Assembly: GCA_025931335.1 (NCBI GenBank)
Contig: JAICNG010000033.1
Coordinates: forward strand, 1 to 34,667
Direction: 5' to 3'
DNA length: 34,667 nt
Source: Gemmatimonadaceae bacterium
GTDB lineage: Bacteria; Gemmatimonadota; Gemmatimonadetes; Gemmatimonadales; Gemmatimonadaceae
The first letter of the stretch is position 1. Every line of letters begins with the position of its first letter. A program made the translations under genes and the position numbers. Shown here piece after piece: positions 8,112 through 16,016 of the stretch. Under the pieces are notes generated by a model that saw only the letters and a program-made list of their open reading frames with translations, was not told where the DNA came from and ran no database searches.

Positions 8112-9034
8112 CCGCTATCGCCGGAACCAAGTTACCACTGCGCCGCATCGGGCGTGGGAAAGTGCGTGACATCTACGAGGTGGATGAGGCGTGCCTCTTG
8201 CTCGTGGCCACCGATCGCGTGAGCGCGTTCGATGTCGTCATGCACGAGCCGATTCCTCACAAGGGCGCGGTGCTCACCCAGATCAGCGGCTGGTGGTTCA
8301 GCCAGCTGTCCGAGCTCGTGAACCACCACATGATTACCGCCGACACCGAGACGATCATCGCGGCGATTCCCGCGCTCGAGGCCTATCGCGCCGACATCGC
8401 CGGTCGCGCCATGCTGTGTCACCGGGCCGAGGTGTTTCCCATCGAGTGCGTGATCCGCGGATACATCACGGGCTCGGCGTGGAAGGAGTACGCTGCACGG
8501 GGCACGCTCGCCGGCGAGGCGCTTCCGGCGGGGCTGCGCGAAAGCGACCGGCTGGAGCCGTCGATTTTCAGCCCGGCCACCAAGGCGGTGACCGGACATG
8601 ACGAGAACATCACCGTGCGGCGGATGGCCCAGATCGTCGGCGACGACGTGGCGGCTGAGCTGGAGCGACTCACGCGGGCCGTCTATGGGCGCGGACAGGA
8701 AGTCGCGGAGAAACGCGGCATCCTGATCGCGGACACCAAGTTCGAGTTCGGGCGCGACGCTTCGGGGCAGATTCTGCTCATCGACGAGGTGCTCACTCCC
8801 GACAGCTCGCGATTCTGGCCCGCCGATGGCTACCAGCCAGGCCGGTCGCAGCCGAGCTTCGACAAGCAGCCCTTACGTGACTACCTCGATGGCGAGCGCA
8901 AAGCGGGACGGTGGGATGGCGAGGAGCCGCCCCCTCCCCTTCCCGCCGACGTCGTTCGCGCCACCAGTGAACGGTACCTCGACGCGTATGCCCGGCTCAC
9001 TGGGCGCGCCCTCGACCTGCCGGAGTCCGCGTGA
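8108..9034 (+). CDS. purC: SAICAR synthetase (phosphoribosylaminoimidazole-succinocarboxamide synthase)
   Basis: PurC joins aspartate to CAIR using ATP, making SAICAR, the substrate of the PurB encoded just upstream. The product has 308 residues, the longer yeast ADE1-like type rather than the ~240-residue E. coli type. Motifs are GKVRDIYEV (~17-25), [47 protein letters not shown] and [12 protein letters not shown]. Start ATG overlaps the purB stop, and the stop overlaps the GTG start of psd. Confidence 0.97.
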   Translation: MTAIAGTKLPLRRIGRGKVRDIYEVDEACLLLVATDRVSAFDVVMHEPIPHKGAVLTQISGWWFSQLSELVNHHMITADTETIIAAIPALEAYRADIAGRAMLCHRAEVFPIECVIRGYITGSAWKEYAARGTLAGEALPAGLRESDRLEPSIFSPATKAVTGHDENITVRRMAQIVGDDVAAELERLTRAVYGRGQEVAEKRGILIADTKFEFGRDASGQILLIDEVLTPDSSRFWPADGYQPGRSQPSFDKQPLRDYLDGERKAGRWDGEEPPPPLPADVVRATSERYLDAYARLTGRALDLPESA

Positions 9035-9681
9035 GCGTCGCGCGCGAGGGATGGCGGTTCATCGCCATCGGATTCGCGATTGCGCTCGCCGCGGCGGCGG
9101 TGGCGTGGCGGTACGCGACCGTCCCCCTGTGGCTCCTGGCGGCCGTTGCGTTCATGCTCGCGATCTGGGTCGTGTATTTCTTTCGCGATCCGGAACGCAC
9201 GGGGCAGCGCGGCGAGCAGCTCGTCGTCTCTCCCGCCGATGGGAAGATCGTGCAGATCACCGAGGTCGATGAACCGGCGTTCCTGCGCGGCCGCGCGCTG
9301 CGCATCTCGATCTTCATGAACGTCTTCAACGTACACGTGAACCGGTATCCGGTGACCGGAAAGGTCGCGTACGTGCACTACAACGAGGGCAAGTTCCTCA
9401 ACGCGGCGAGCGACAAGGCCAGTCTCGAGAACGAGCAGATGTCGGTTGGCATCGAGACCGGCCACGGCCGACTGCTCGTGCGTCAGATCGCGGGCCTCAT
9501 CGCCCGCCGGATCGTGAACTACGCCGCCGTGGGAGACCACGCCGAGCAGGGGACGCGCATGGGCATCATTCGCTTCGGATCGCGTGTGGATGTCTTCATG
9601 CCGCCGTCGGCGAAAGCGCGGGCCCGGGTGGGGGATTTCCCCGTCGCCGGGGTGACCGTGCTCGCGGATCTCGCCGGCTGA
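9031..9681 (+). CDS. psd: Phosphatidylserine decarboxylase proenzyme, short type
   Basis: Psd converts phosphatidylserine to phosphatidylethanolamine. The 216-residue protein is the short (PSD-A-like) form with two hydrophobic stretches at ~9-27 and ~31-50, followed by the catalytic domain. Family sequence includes [10 protein letters not shown] (~65-74) and [13 protein letters not shown] (~93-105). Proenzyme self-cleavage should occur at G183-S184 in RFGSRVDVF, generating the pyruvoyl group from Ser184. Short PSDs usually read G-S here, so this is normal. It starts with GTG in a GTGA overlap with purC and ends in a TGATG overlap with pssA. Confidence 0.93.
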   Translation: MSVAREGWRFIAIGFAIALAAAAVAWRYATVPLWLLAAVAFMLAIWVVYFFRDPERTGQRGEQLVVSPADGKIVQITEVDEPAFLRGRALRISIFMNVFNVHVNRYPVTGKVAYVHYNEGKFLNAASDKASLENEQMSVGIETGHGRLLVRQIAGLIARRIVNYAAVGDHAEQGTRMGIIRFGSRVDVFMPPSAKARARVGDFPVAGVTVLADLAG

Positions 9682-10592
9682 TGGCGACACTCCCCGCCCT
9701 TCGCCGCCCCGACCTGCGTCGGGCCGTCGTGCTTCTTCCCAACGGCTTCACGCTCGGGAATCTGTTCTTCGGCGTGTGGGCCATCGTCGCCGCCTCACGA
9801 GGCAGCTACAGTCAGGCGGGACTGTACGTCGTCCTCGGCGGGGTCATGGACGCCCTCGACGGGCGCGTGGCGCGCGCGACGAAGACCGGAAGCCGCTTCG
9901 GCACCGAGCTGGATTCCCTGGTCGATGCGATCAGCTTCGGGGTGGCGCCGGCGCTGATCATGTACTTCGCGGTGCTGAACCGTGAAGGGTGGGCGTGGCT
10001 CCTCTGTTTCATCTTCATCGCCTGCGTGGTGATGCGGCTCGCGCGTTTCAACGTCGAGCAGGGTGGGCGCGCGAAGACACACTTTCACGGATTGCCCAGC
10101 CCGGCGGCGGGCATGACGCTGGCGACGTATTACTGGTTCAGCCAGACGCCCCTCTACAGCCAAACGGTCATCGGCGACCTCCCCTGGGAAACCGTGATGA
10201 AGGTCGTGATGCTGGTGTTGAGCTGGCTCATGGTGAGCCACGTGCTCTATCCAGCGGTCCCGAACATTAGCTTCCGTTCGTGGAAGGGCTTCATCGGACT
10301 GGCACTCGTCCTCGGCACGCTGGCGGGGCTGCTCTTTGCACCGCGGGAGTTCTTCTTCCCCGCGCTCATGGGCTACGTGCTGTGGGGCTTGTTGAAAACG
10401 GTGTTCGTCGGGCTCATGGACCGCGTGCCCACCGGCGATCCCCTGTTCGAGGAGGGTGATGACGACGACACCGATCACGTCATGCGCCCCGTTATCGTTG
10501 GAGAGTCACCGGGCCGCCGGAAACGGCGTCGCCGGCCGCGCGGCGACAGGCCGACGCCTCCCGTCAACCGATCGATGACCGAGCCCGAATGA
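9681..10592 (+). CDS. pssA: CDP-diacylglycerol-serine O-phosphatidyltransferase
   Basis: PssA makes phosphatidylserine from CDP-diacylglycerol and serine, feeding the Psd encoded upstream. The 303-residue membrane protein has the complete CDP-alcohol phosphatidyltransferase motif: D57, D60-G61, A64-R65, G74, D78 and D82. Several hydrophobic segments follow, up to about residue 250. The last ~50 residues are an unusual charged tail: an acidic stretch (EEGDDDDTD) followed by a basic one ([13 protein letters not shown]), probably cytosolic. The start overlaps psd and the stop overlaps purS by ATGA, which puts lipid synthesis inside the purine operon. Confidence 0.93.
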   Translation: MATLPALRRPDLRRAVVLLPNGFTLGNLFFGVWAIVAASRGSYSQAGLYVVLGGVMDALDGRVARATKTGSRFGTELDSLVDAISFGVAPALIMYFAVLNREGWAWLLCFIFIACVVMRLARFNVEQGGRAKTHFHGLPSPAAGMTLATYYWFSQTPLYSQTVIGDLPWETVMKVVMLVLSWLMVSHVLYPAVPNISFRSWKGFIGLALVLGTLAGLLFAPREFFFPALMGYVLWGLLKTVFVGLMDRVPTGDPLFEEGDDDDTDHVMRPVIVGESPGRRKRRRRPRGDRPTPPVNRSMTEPE

Positions 10593-10864
10593 GCTACTTT
10601 CGCGTTGCGATCCACATCGTGCCCCGGCGAGGCCTGCTCGATCCGCAGGGAAAGGCCGTCAGCGACGCCCTGCACGCCCTCGGCTTCTCCGGCGTGCGCG
10701 ACGCGCGCATCGGCCGGTTCATCGTCCTCGAAATGGAGGCGAGCGACGCCATGGACGCCGATGCTTCGGTCCGCCAAATGTGCGAGCGACTGCTCGCCAA
10801 CCCGGTGACCGAGGACTTCGAGATCGAGGGTGTCCACGTCATCGAGGGAGCACACGTCACATGA
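10589..10864 (+). CDS. purS: FGAM synthase subunit PurS
   Basis: PurS is the small structural subunit that bridges PurL and PurQ in formylglycinamidine ribonucleotide synthase. The 91-residue length and the pattern fit the family: [14 protein letters not shown], then [10 protein letters not shown], then [16 protein letters not shown]. Its presence agrees with the short PurL encoded downstream, since organisms with the fused large PurL lack PurS. It overlaps pssA and purQ, each by ATGA. Confidence 0.95.
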   Translation: MSYFRVAIHIVPRRGLLDPQGKAVSDALHALGFSGVRDARIGRFIVLEMEASDAMDADASVRQMCERLLANPVTEDFEIEGVHVIEGAHVT

Positions 10865-11553
10865 AGTTCGGAATCGTCACGTTTCCCGGCTCCAACTGCG
10901 ATTACGACGCCTATCACGCCGTCATCGACCAGCTCGGGGAACGGGCGGTGTACCTGTGGCACAAGGCGCGGGACCTGGAGGGGGTGGACGTCGTCATCCT
11001 TCCGGGTGGGTTCAGCTATGGGGACTATCTGCGCGCCGGTGCGATCGCGCGCTTCAGTCCCATCATGCACGAGGTGGCATCGCACGCGCGACGTGGAGGA
11101 CCGGTGATCGGCATCTGCAACGGGTTTCAAATCCTCTGTGAGGCGCACCTGCTCCCGGGTGCGTTGATGCGCAACAGTGGGTTGAAGTTCGTGTCGAAGC
11201 CGGTACGTCTGCGCGTGGAGAACACCGACACGCTGTTCACGCATCGCTACGAGGCGGGACAGGTCCTGCGAATGCCCATCGCGCACGGCGAAGGACGGTA
11301 TGTCGCCGACCGCGCGACGCTCGAACGGCTCGAGGACGAAGGTCGTGTCGTGTTCCGCTACGTCGATGCGCATGGCGAGCCCACCACCGAGGCGAACCCC
11401 AACGGCTCACTCCACGCGATCGCGGGGATCGTGAGCGCAGAGGGAAACGTCCTCGGGATGATGCCGCACCCGGAGCGGGCCGTTGAGCCGCTCCTCGGGT
11501 CGGTGGATGGATTGGGTATATTCCACTCGGTGCTCGAACGAGTCGCCGCCTGA
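10861..11553 (+). CDS. purQ: FGAM synthase glutaminase subunit PurQ
   Basis: PurQ hydrolyses glutamine and passes ammonia to PurL. The 230-residue class I glutamine amidotransferase has the nucleophile C86 in [11 protein letters not shown] and the His/Glu of the triad in MMPHPERA near the C-terminus. [11 protein letters not shown] at ~6-16 and [14 protein letters not shown] at ~47-60 are typical. The ATG at 10861 overlaps the purS stop. The frame is open upstream to 10780, but that part lies within purS and has no family sequence. Confidence 0.96.
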   Translation: MKFGIVTFPGSNCDYDAYHAVIDQLGERAVYLWHKARDLEGVDVVILPGGFSYGDYLRAGAIARFSPIMHEVASHARRGGPVIGICNGFQILCEAHLLPGALMRNSGLKFVSKPVRLRVENTDTLFTHRYEAGQVLRMPIAHGEGRYVADRATLERLEDEGRVVFRYVDAHGEPTTEANPNGSLHAIAGIVSAEGNVLGMMPHPERAVEPLLGSVDGLGIFHSVLERVAA

Positions 11554-11567
11554 CAACGAGGTCCGCA

Positions 11568-11993
11568 ATGCGTCGCGTGATCGTCCTCTCCACAGCGCTC
11601 CTGATCGCAATCGCCGCCGCCGGCGTGCAGGGCGCGGCCGCACAGTCCATTGATCCTGGCATGACGAAGAGCCAGGTGATCGAGCGCCTCGGCGCTCCCG
11701 CCGCCGAGCGAAGCTCGGGCGCCTACACGTACCTGTTCTATCAGAACGGACGGGAGCGCACCGCGGGCATGAGCGATCTCGTCATTCTCCAGAACGACGC
11801 CGTCGTCGATGCGATCTTCCGCTCGGCCGCGCGAGAATACACCGGCTCGAGCAGCTCGCCGGAGGGCAGGATGCCGGCGAATTCGGCCCCCACGGGTGAA
11901 CGGCTTGCCCTGCCGGTCGCGACGCAGGCCCCGGCGCAGAGCGCGCCAGCGCCGGCGAGCCCGCCGCCACCCGATACCACACGAAGCCCCTAG
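11568..11993 (+). CDS. Secreted protein with a SmpA/OmlA (BamE)-like domain
   Basis: The 141-residue protein begins with a clear signal peptide (RR, hydrophobic 4-20, likely cleavage after AAA at ~25). Residues ~28-95 resemble the SmpA/OmlA/BamE fold: GMTKSQVIERLGAPAA, then TYLFYQNG, then a strand with LVILQNDAVVDAIF. The last ~45 residues are Pro/Ala/Ser-rich and look disordered. No lipobox is visible, so it would be a soluble or loosely attached envelope protein rather than the BamE lipoprotein. ATG 11568 has GAGG at 11558-11561. It sits between purQ and purL; a functional link with purines is not apparent. Confidence 0.7.
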   Translation: MRRVIVLSTALLIAIAAAGVQGAAAQSIDPGMTKSQVIERLGAPAAERSSGAYTYLFYQNGRERTAGMSDLVILQNDAVVDAIFRSAAREYTGSSSSPEGRMPANSAPTGERLALPVATQAPAQSAPAPASPPPPDTTRSP

Positions 11994-12009
11994 GAAAGGA
12001 TTCGCGGGA

Positions 12010-12318
12010 ATGCCCATTGACGAAAAGCCCAGTCGTAACGAAGACGAGTATTTCGCCAAGCTCGACGCCGAGTTGATCAAGGCCCAGCGGGCCCGGCTCG
12101 ACCAGGAGCGCAGCAAGTCGGAGCGAGCCGCGCACTTCATGAAGTGCCCGAAGTGCGGCGCCGACCTCGAGGAGCGCGAGTTCCAGCACGTGAAGGTCGA
12201 CACGTGCCCCGAGTGCAAGGGGATGTGGCTCGACGCCGGGGAGCTCGACATGATCAAGTACGTCGACCGAAACGCCATCGGTCGCTTCGTGGGATCGCTT
12301 TTCGGCCACAAGCCGTAG
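12010..12318 (+). CDS. zf-TFIIB domain protein
   Basis: This 102-residue protein has a charged helical N-terminus (~1-42). Then comes one four-cysteine zinc ribbon: C46 and C49 in CPKCGADL, C66 and C69 in [15 protein letters not shown]. That pattern defines the zf-TFIIB family (PF13453), whose function is mostly unknown; the name reflects zinc-ribbon similarity, not transcription. ATG 12010 gives a compact protein; earlier in-frame sequence back to 11809 lies in the preceding gene. Its TAG stop shares a base with the GTG of purL, so the two are probably translationally coupled. Confidence 0.8.
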   Translation: MPIDEKPSRNEDEYFAKLDAELIKAQRARLDQERSKSERAAHFMKCPKCGADLEEREFQHVKVDTCPECKGMWLDAGELDMIKYVDRNAIGRFVGSLFGHKP

Positions 12319-14621
12319 TGGGCGCGGCTCCTCGTCCGGGCGATCCCACCATCACGCCGGCGTTAGTCGCCGAACACGGACTCACGCCGGACGAATTCGA
12401 GCGGCTGCGCGCGATGCTGGGGCGCGAGCCGACGTTCACGGAGTTGGGCATCGTGAGCGCGCTGTGGAGCGAGCACTGCTCGTACAAGCACTCGCGTCCA
12501 CTGCTCCGAACCCTTCCCACGAGCGCCCCCTGGGTCCTTCAGGGTCCGGGCGAGAACGCCGGCGTCATCTCGGTCGGCGAAGGGCTCGCGGTCGCGTTCA
12601 AGATCGAATCACACAACCATCCGTCGGCCGTCGAGCCCTATCAGGGAGCGGCGACCGGCGTCGGTGGAATCCTGCGCGACGTGTTCACGATGGGTGCGCG
12701 CCCCGTCGCGTTGCTGAACTCGCTGCGCTTCGGCTCGCTCGACGTGCCGCGCGTGCGCTATCTCCTCGCTGGCGTCGTCAAGGGGATTGGAGACTACGGC
12801 AACTGCGTCGGGGTGCCGACGGTCGCAGGGGAGGTCGTCTTCGATGAGGCGTACGAGGGGAATCCCCTCGTCAACGCGATGTGCGTCGGGCTCATGCGCG
12901 AGGACGAGCTCATTCGTGCCGTGGCCGAGGGCGTTGGCAATCCCATCATCGCCGTCGGCGCGCGCACCGGCCGGGACGGCATTCACGGCGCCTCGTTCGC
13001 ATCCGAGGATCTGACGGAAGCGAGCGACGCAAAGCGCCCGCGGGTGCAGGTGGGTGACCCGTTCACCGAGAAGCTGCTGCTCGAAGCGTCGCTCGAGCTC
13101 ATTCGGAGCGGCCACATCGTCGCGATCCAGGACATGGGCGCGGCGGGCCTCACCTCCTCGAGCGCGGAGATGGCGGCCCGTGGCGATGTCGGCGTGACGA
13201 TCGACGTGACGCGCGTGCCCGTTCGCGAGCCGGGAATGACGCCGTACGAGATCCTGCTCAGCGAATCGCAGGAGCGGATGCTCGTCGTGGCGCGGCGGGG
13301 GCACGAGCGGGCGGTCGTGGACGTGCTGCGGAAGTGGGATCTGGAAGCGGCGGTGGTCGGCGAGGTGATCGCCGAGCCCGTCTACCGCGTGACCGAGGGC
13401 GCGCGCGTCGTCGCCGAGTTCCCGGGGACGCGGTTGGTCACGGACTGCCCCGTCTACGAGCCGGAAGCGCGCGAGAGCGAGGAGATTCGCAAGCTCCGAG
13501 CGCGAGACGTGCACGCGATTCCCGAGCATCCCGAGGAGCGCAGCGCGACCTGGACGCTCGAGCGGCTCCTGTCGTCGCCGACGATCGCGAGCAAGGAGTG
13601 GATCTTCACGCAATACGACTCGACGGTCCGTACCGGCACCGTGGTCGGCCCAGGGGGAGACGCCGCCGTCATACGCCTGCGCGGGACCGAGCGCGCCCTC
13701 GCTCTCAAGACGGACTGCAACGGTCGGTACGTCTATCTCGAGCCGCGCACGGGCGGCCGCATCGCCGTCGCGGAAGCGGCCCGCAACGTGGCGTGCACCG
13801 GCGCGCGCCCCATGGCGATCACCAATTGCCTCAACTTCGGGAATCCCGGGCGGCCGGAGGTATTCTTCCAGCTGCGCGAAGCCGTCGCCGGGATGGGAGA
13901 GGCGTGCCGCGCTCTCGACACTCCGGTGACGGGCGGCAACGTCTCGCTCTACAACGAGAATCCTGCGGGCGCGGTGTACCCGACCCCCGTCGTCGGAATG
14001 GTGGGCCTCATCGAGTCGCTCGACCACATCACGCGCATGGGCTTTCGTCAGCCCGGGGACACCATCGTCCTGCTCGGCGACCCCACCGATGAGCTCGGCG
14101 GGAGCGAGTATCTGTCATGCATTCACGGCGTCGTCGCAGGCGCTCCGCCCAGCATCGATCTCGCACGGGAGCGCGCGATCATCGACGCTCTGCTCGAAGC
14201 CATTCGAGCGGGCGTCGTGCGATCGGCGCACGATTGCGCCGAGGGCGGGCTCGCGGTCGCGCTGGCGGAGTGCGCGATCGCGGATCGCGAGGCGATGCGG
14301 GGAGCGACGGTCGACCTCGCGAAGTGGAACGCCATTCCGCCTCGTGCCCTGCTCTTTGGCGAGGCACAGGGACGCGTGGTCGTGAGCACGGGCCAGCCAG
14401 CTCGCGTGATCGCCATCGCGAAGGGGCACGGGGTGCCGGCCCACGAGATCGGTCGCGTCACTCAGGATGCGTCGCTTCGCATCACCGCCGGCGATCGCGC
14501 GGTCGACGCGGCCCTCACTCGGCTGGCCGGGCTCTACTACGACGCGATTCCCGCGATGATGCGTCGCGGGCCGGCCGAGGCGGCGGTGGCGGAACAGCAC
14601 CCCTCGATCGCGACGGTGTAG
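12318..14621 (+). CDS. purL: FGAM synthase large subunit PurL
   Basis: PurL uses ATP and ammonia from PurQ to convert FGAR to FGAM, the fourth step of purine synthesis. The 767-residue product is the short, glutaminase-free type that needs PurS and PurQ, both encoded upstream. Motifs are [13 protein letters not shown] (~49-61, catalytic His53), [33 protein letters not shown], and a second repeat with [10 protein letters not shown] and GGNVSLYNE. The GTG at 12318 overlaps the zf-TFIIB stop by one base and precedes the family-like N-terminus. purF begins three bases after the stop. Confidence 0.96.
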   Translation: MGAAPRPGDPTITPALVAEHGLTPDEFERLRAMLGREPTFTELGIVSALWSEHCSYKHSRPLLRTLPTSAPWVLQGPGENAGVISVGEGLAVAFKIESHNHPSAVEPYQGAATGVGGILRDVFTMGARPVALLNSLRFGSLDVPRVRYLLAGVVKGIGDYGNCVGVPTVAGEVVFDEAYEGNPLVNAMCVGLMREDELIRAVAEGVGNPIIAVGARTGRDGIHGASFASEDLTEASDAKRPRVQVGDPFTEKLLLEASLELIRSGHIVAIQDMGAAGLTSSSAEMAARGDVGVTIDVTRVPVREPGMTPYEILLSESQERMLVVARRGHERAVVDVLRKWDLEAAVVGEVIAEPVYRVTEGARVVAEFPGTRLVTDCPVYEPEARESEEIRKLRARDVHAIPEHPEERSATWTLERLLSSPTIASKEWIFTQYDSTVRTGTVVGPGGDAAVIRLRGTERALALKTDCNGRYVYLEPRTGGRIAVAEAARNVACTGARPMAITNCLNFGNPGRPEVFFQLREAVAGMGEACRALDTPVTGGNVSLYNENPAGAVYPTPVVGMVGLIESLDHITRMGFRQPGDTIVLLGDPTDELGGSEYLSCIHGVVAGAPPSIDLARERAIIDALLEAIRAGVVRSAHDCAEGGLAVALAECAIADREAMRGATVDLAKWNAIPPRALLFGEAQGRVVVSTGQPARVIAIAKGHGVPAHEIGRVTQDASLRITAGDRAVDAALTRLAGLYYDAIPAMMRRGPAEAAVAEQHPSIATV

Positions 14622-14624
14622 ACC

Positions 14625-16007
14625 ATGTGCGGTATCTTCGGCGTCCACGGCGTTCCCGACGCGACCCACTGCGTTCACCTCGGCCTTTACTCTCTGCAGC
14701 ACCGTGGGCAGGAGTCCTCGGGGGTCGTGACCGTCGATGAGCACGGCACCGCGCGCGCACTGCGCGCGATGGGGCTCGTGTCCGAGGGAATCGATGGCCG
14801 CTCGCTGAGCGAGCTTCCGGGCGACGCGAGCATCGGCCACACGCGCTACAGCACGGCCGGCTCGTCGACGATCGAGAACGCGCAGCCGATCCTGGCGCGC
14901 TTTCGCGATGGCCACATCGCGCTGGCCCATAACGGGAATCTCGTCAACGCGACGGAGCTTCGCCGCGAGCTCGAGGACGTGGGCTCGATCTTCTCGTCGA
15001 CGATGGACTCCGAGGTGCTCGTGCACCGGATTGCGCGGTCGCGACGCGAGAAGCCCGAGGAGCGGCTGGCCGATGCGCTCCAGGGGGTGGAAGGTGCCTT
15101 TTCGCTGCTCGTCATCATCGGGGACACGTTGCTTGCCGCGCGCGATCCGCGCGGCTGGCGGCCGCTCGTGCTCGGGCGGCTTGGGGATGGGTGGGTCGTG
15201 GCCTCCGAGACCTGCGCGCTCGACCTCGTGGGCGCGACCTTCGAGCGGGACATCGAGCGTGGGGAGATCATTGCCATCAACGGCCACGGCGTGCGCTCGA
15301 CCTTTCCGCTGGAGTCGCGCGAGCCGCGGAAGTGCGTGTTCGAGTACGTGTATTTCGCGCGCCCCGATAGCCGCATCTGGGGCGGCTCGGTCGATCGCGC
15401 CCGGCGGGAGCTGGGGCGCCAGCTGGCACGAGAGCAACCTGCGCCTGACACGGACCTGGTGTTCGCCGTCCCCGACTCCGCCAACTCCGCCGCCGTCGGC
15501 TACGCGGAGGAGTCTGGCCTGCCGTTCGAGCTCGCGCTCATCCGCAACCACTACGTCGGTCGCACCTTCATCCAGCCGTCCCAGCCCGGGCGCGACGCCA
15601 AGGTGAAGGTCAAGTACAACGCCGTGCGGGAAGTACTGGACGGCAAGCGCGTCGTGATGGTCGATGACTCCATCGTTCGCGGCACGACGACGCGCGGGCT
15701 CGTCGCCCTCGTCCGCGCCGCCGGTGCGCGAGAGGTGCACATGCGCGTGAGCTCGCATCCGATCACCGGCCCGTGCTACTATGGCATCGACACGCCGTCG
15801 CGCGAGGAGCTGATCGCGGCCAACCTCGGTGTCGAGGACATCGCCCGGCACATCGGCGTCGATTCGCTCGGCTACCTCTCGCTCGAGGGCATGCTGGGTG
15901 CGGTTCCCGGCGGACCCGACGGATTCTGTCACGCGTGCTTTTCTGGTGATTATCCCACTCCGCCACCGGCGGACCCCAACAAGCTTCGGTTCGGCTGTGG
16001 CTGCTGA
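14625..16007 (+). CDS. purF: Amidophosphoribosyltransferase, predicted [4Fe-4S] type
   Basis: PurF makes phosphoribosylamine from PRPP and glutamine, the committed step of purine synthesis. The 460-residue protein starts MCGIFGV; Cys2 becomes the N-terminal nucleophile after Met removal, with no propeptide. The glutaminase domain covers ~2-235. The PRPP loop is VVMVDDSIVRGTT (~343-355). C237, C384, C435 and C438 sit where the four iron-sulfur ligands of Bacillus PurF lie, so an oxygen-sensitive cluster is expected. The C-terminus ends FGCGC, adding two cysteines of unknown role. It lies three bases after purL. Confidence 0.97.
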   Translation: MCGIFGVHGVPDATHCVHLGLYSLQHRGQESSGVVTVDEHGTARALRAMGLVSEGIDGRSLSELPGDASIGHTRYSTAGSSTIENAQPILARFRDGHIALAHNGNLVNATELRRELEDVGSIFSSTMDSEVLVHRIARSRREKPEERLADALQGVEGAFSLLVIIGDTLLAARDPRGWRPLVLGRLGDGWVVASETCALDLVGATFERDIERGEIIAINGHGVRSTFPLESREPRKCVFEYVYFARPDSRIWGGSVDRARRELGRQLAREQPAPDTDLVFAVPDSANSAAVGYAEESGLPFELALIRNHYVGRTFIQPSQPGRDAKVKVKYNAVREVLDGKRVVMVDDSIVRGTTTRGLVALVRAAGAREVHMRVSSHPITGPCYYGIDTPSREELIAANLGVEDIARHIGVDSLGYLSLEGMLGAVPGGPDGFCHACFSGDYPTPPPADPNKLRFGCGC

Positions 16008-16016
16008 GGAGGCTCC

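Noticed and set aside
9721-10592. Phosphatidylglycerophosphate synthase instead of pssA
   Set aside because: The CDP-alcohol motif alone fits both, but the adjacent psd and overall length favour phosphatidylserine synthase.
12609-14027. 472-codon open frame opposite purL
   Set aside because: Antisense shadow of a conserved gene; no recognizable motif.
14115-15932. 605-codon open frame opposite purL/purF
   Set aside because: It crosses the end of one conserved gene into another, with no domain or ribosome site of its own.
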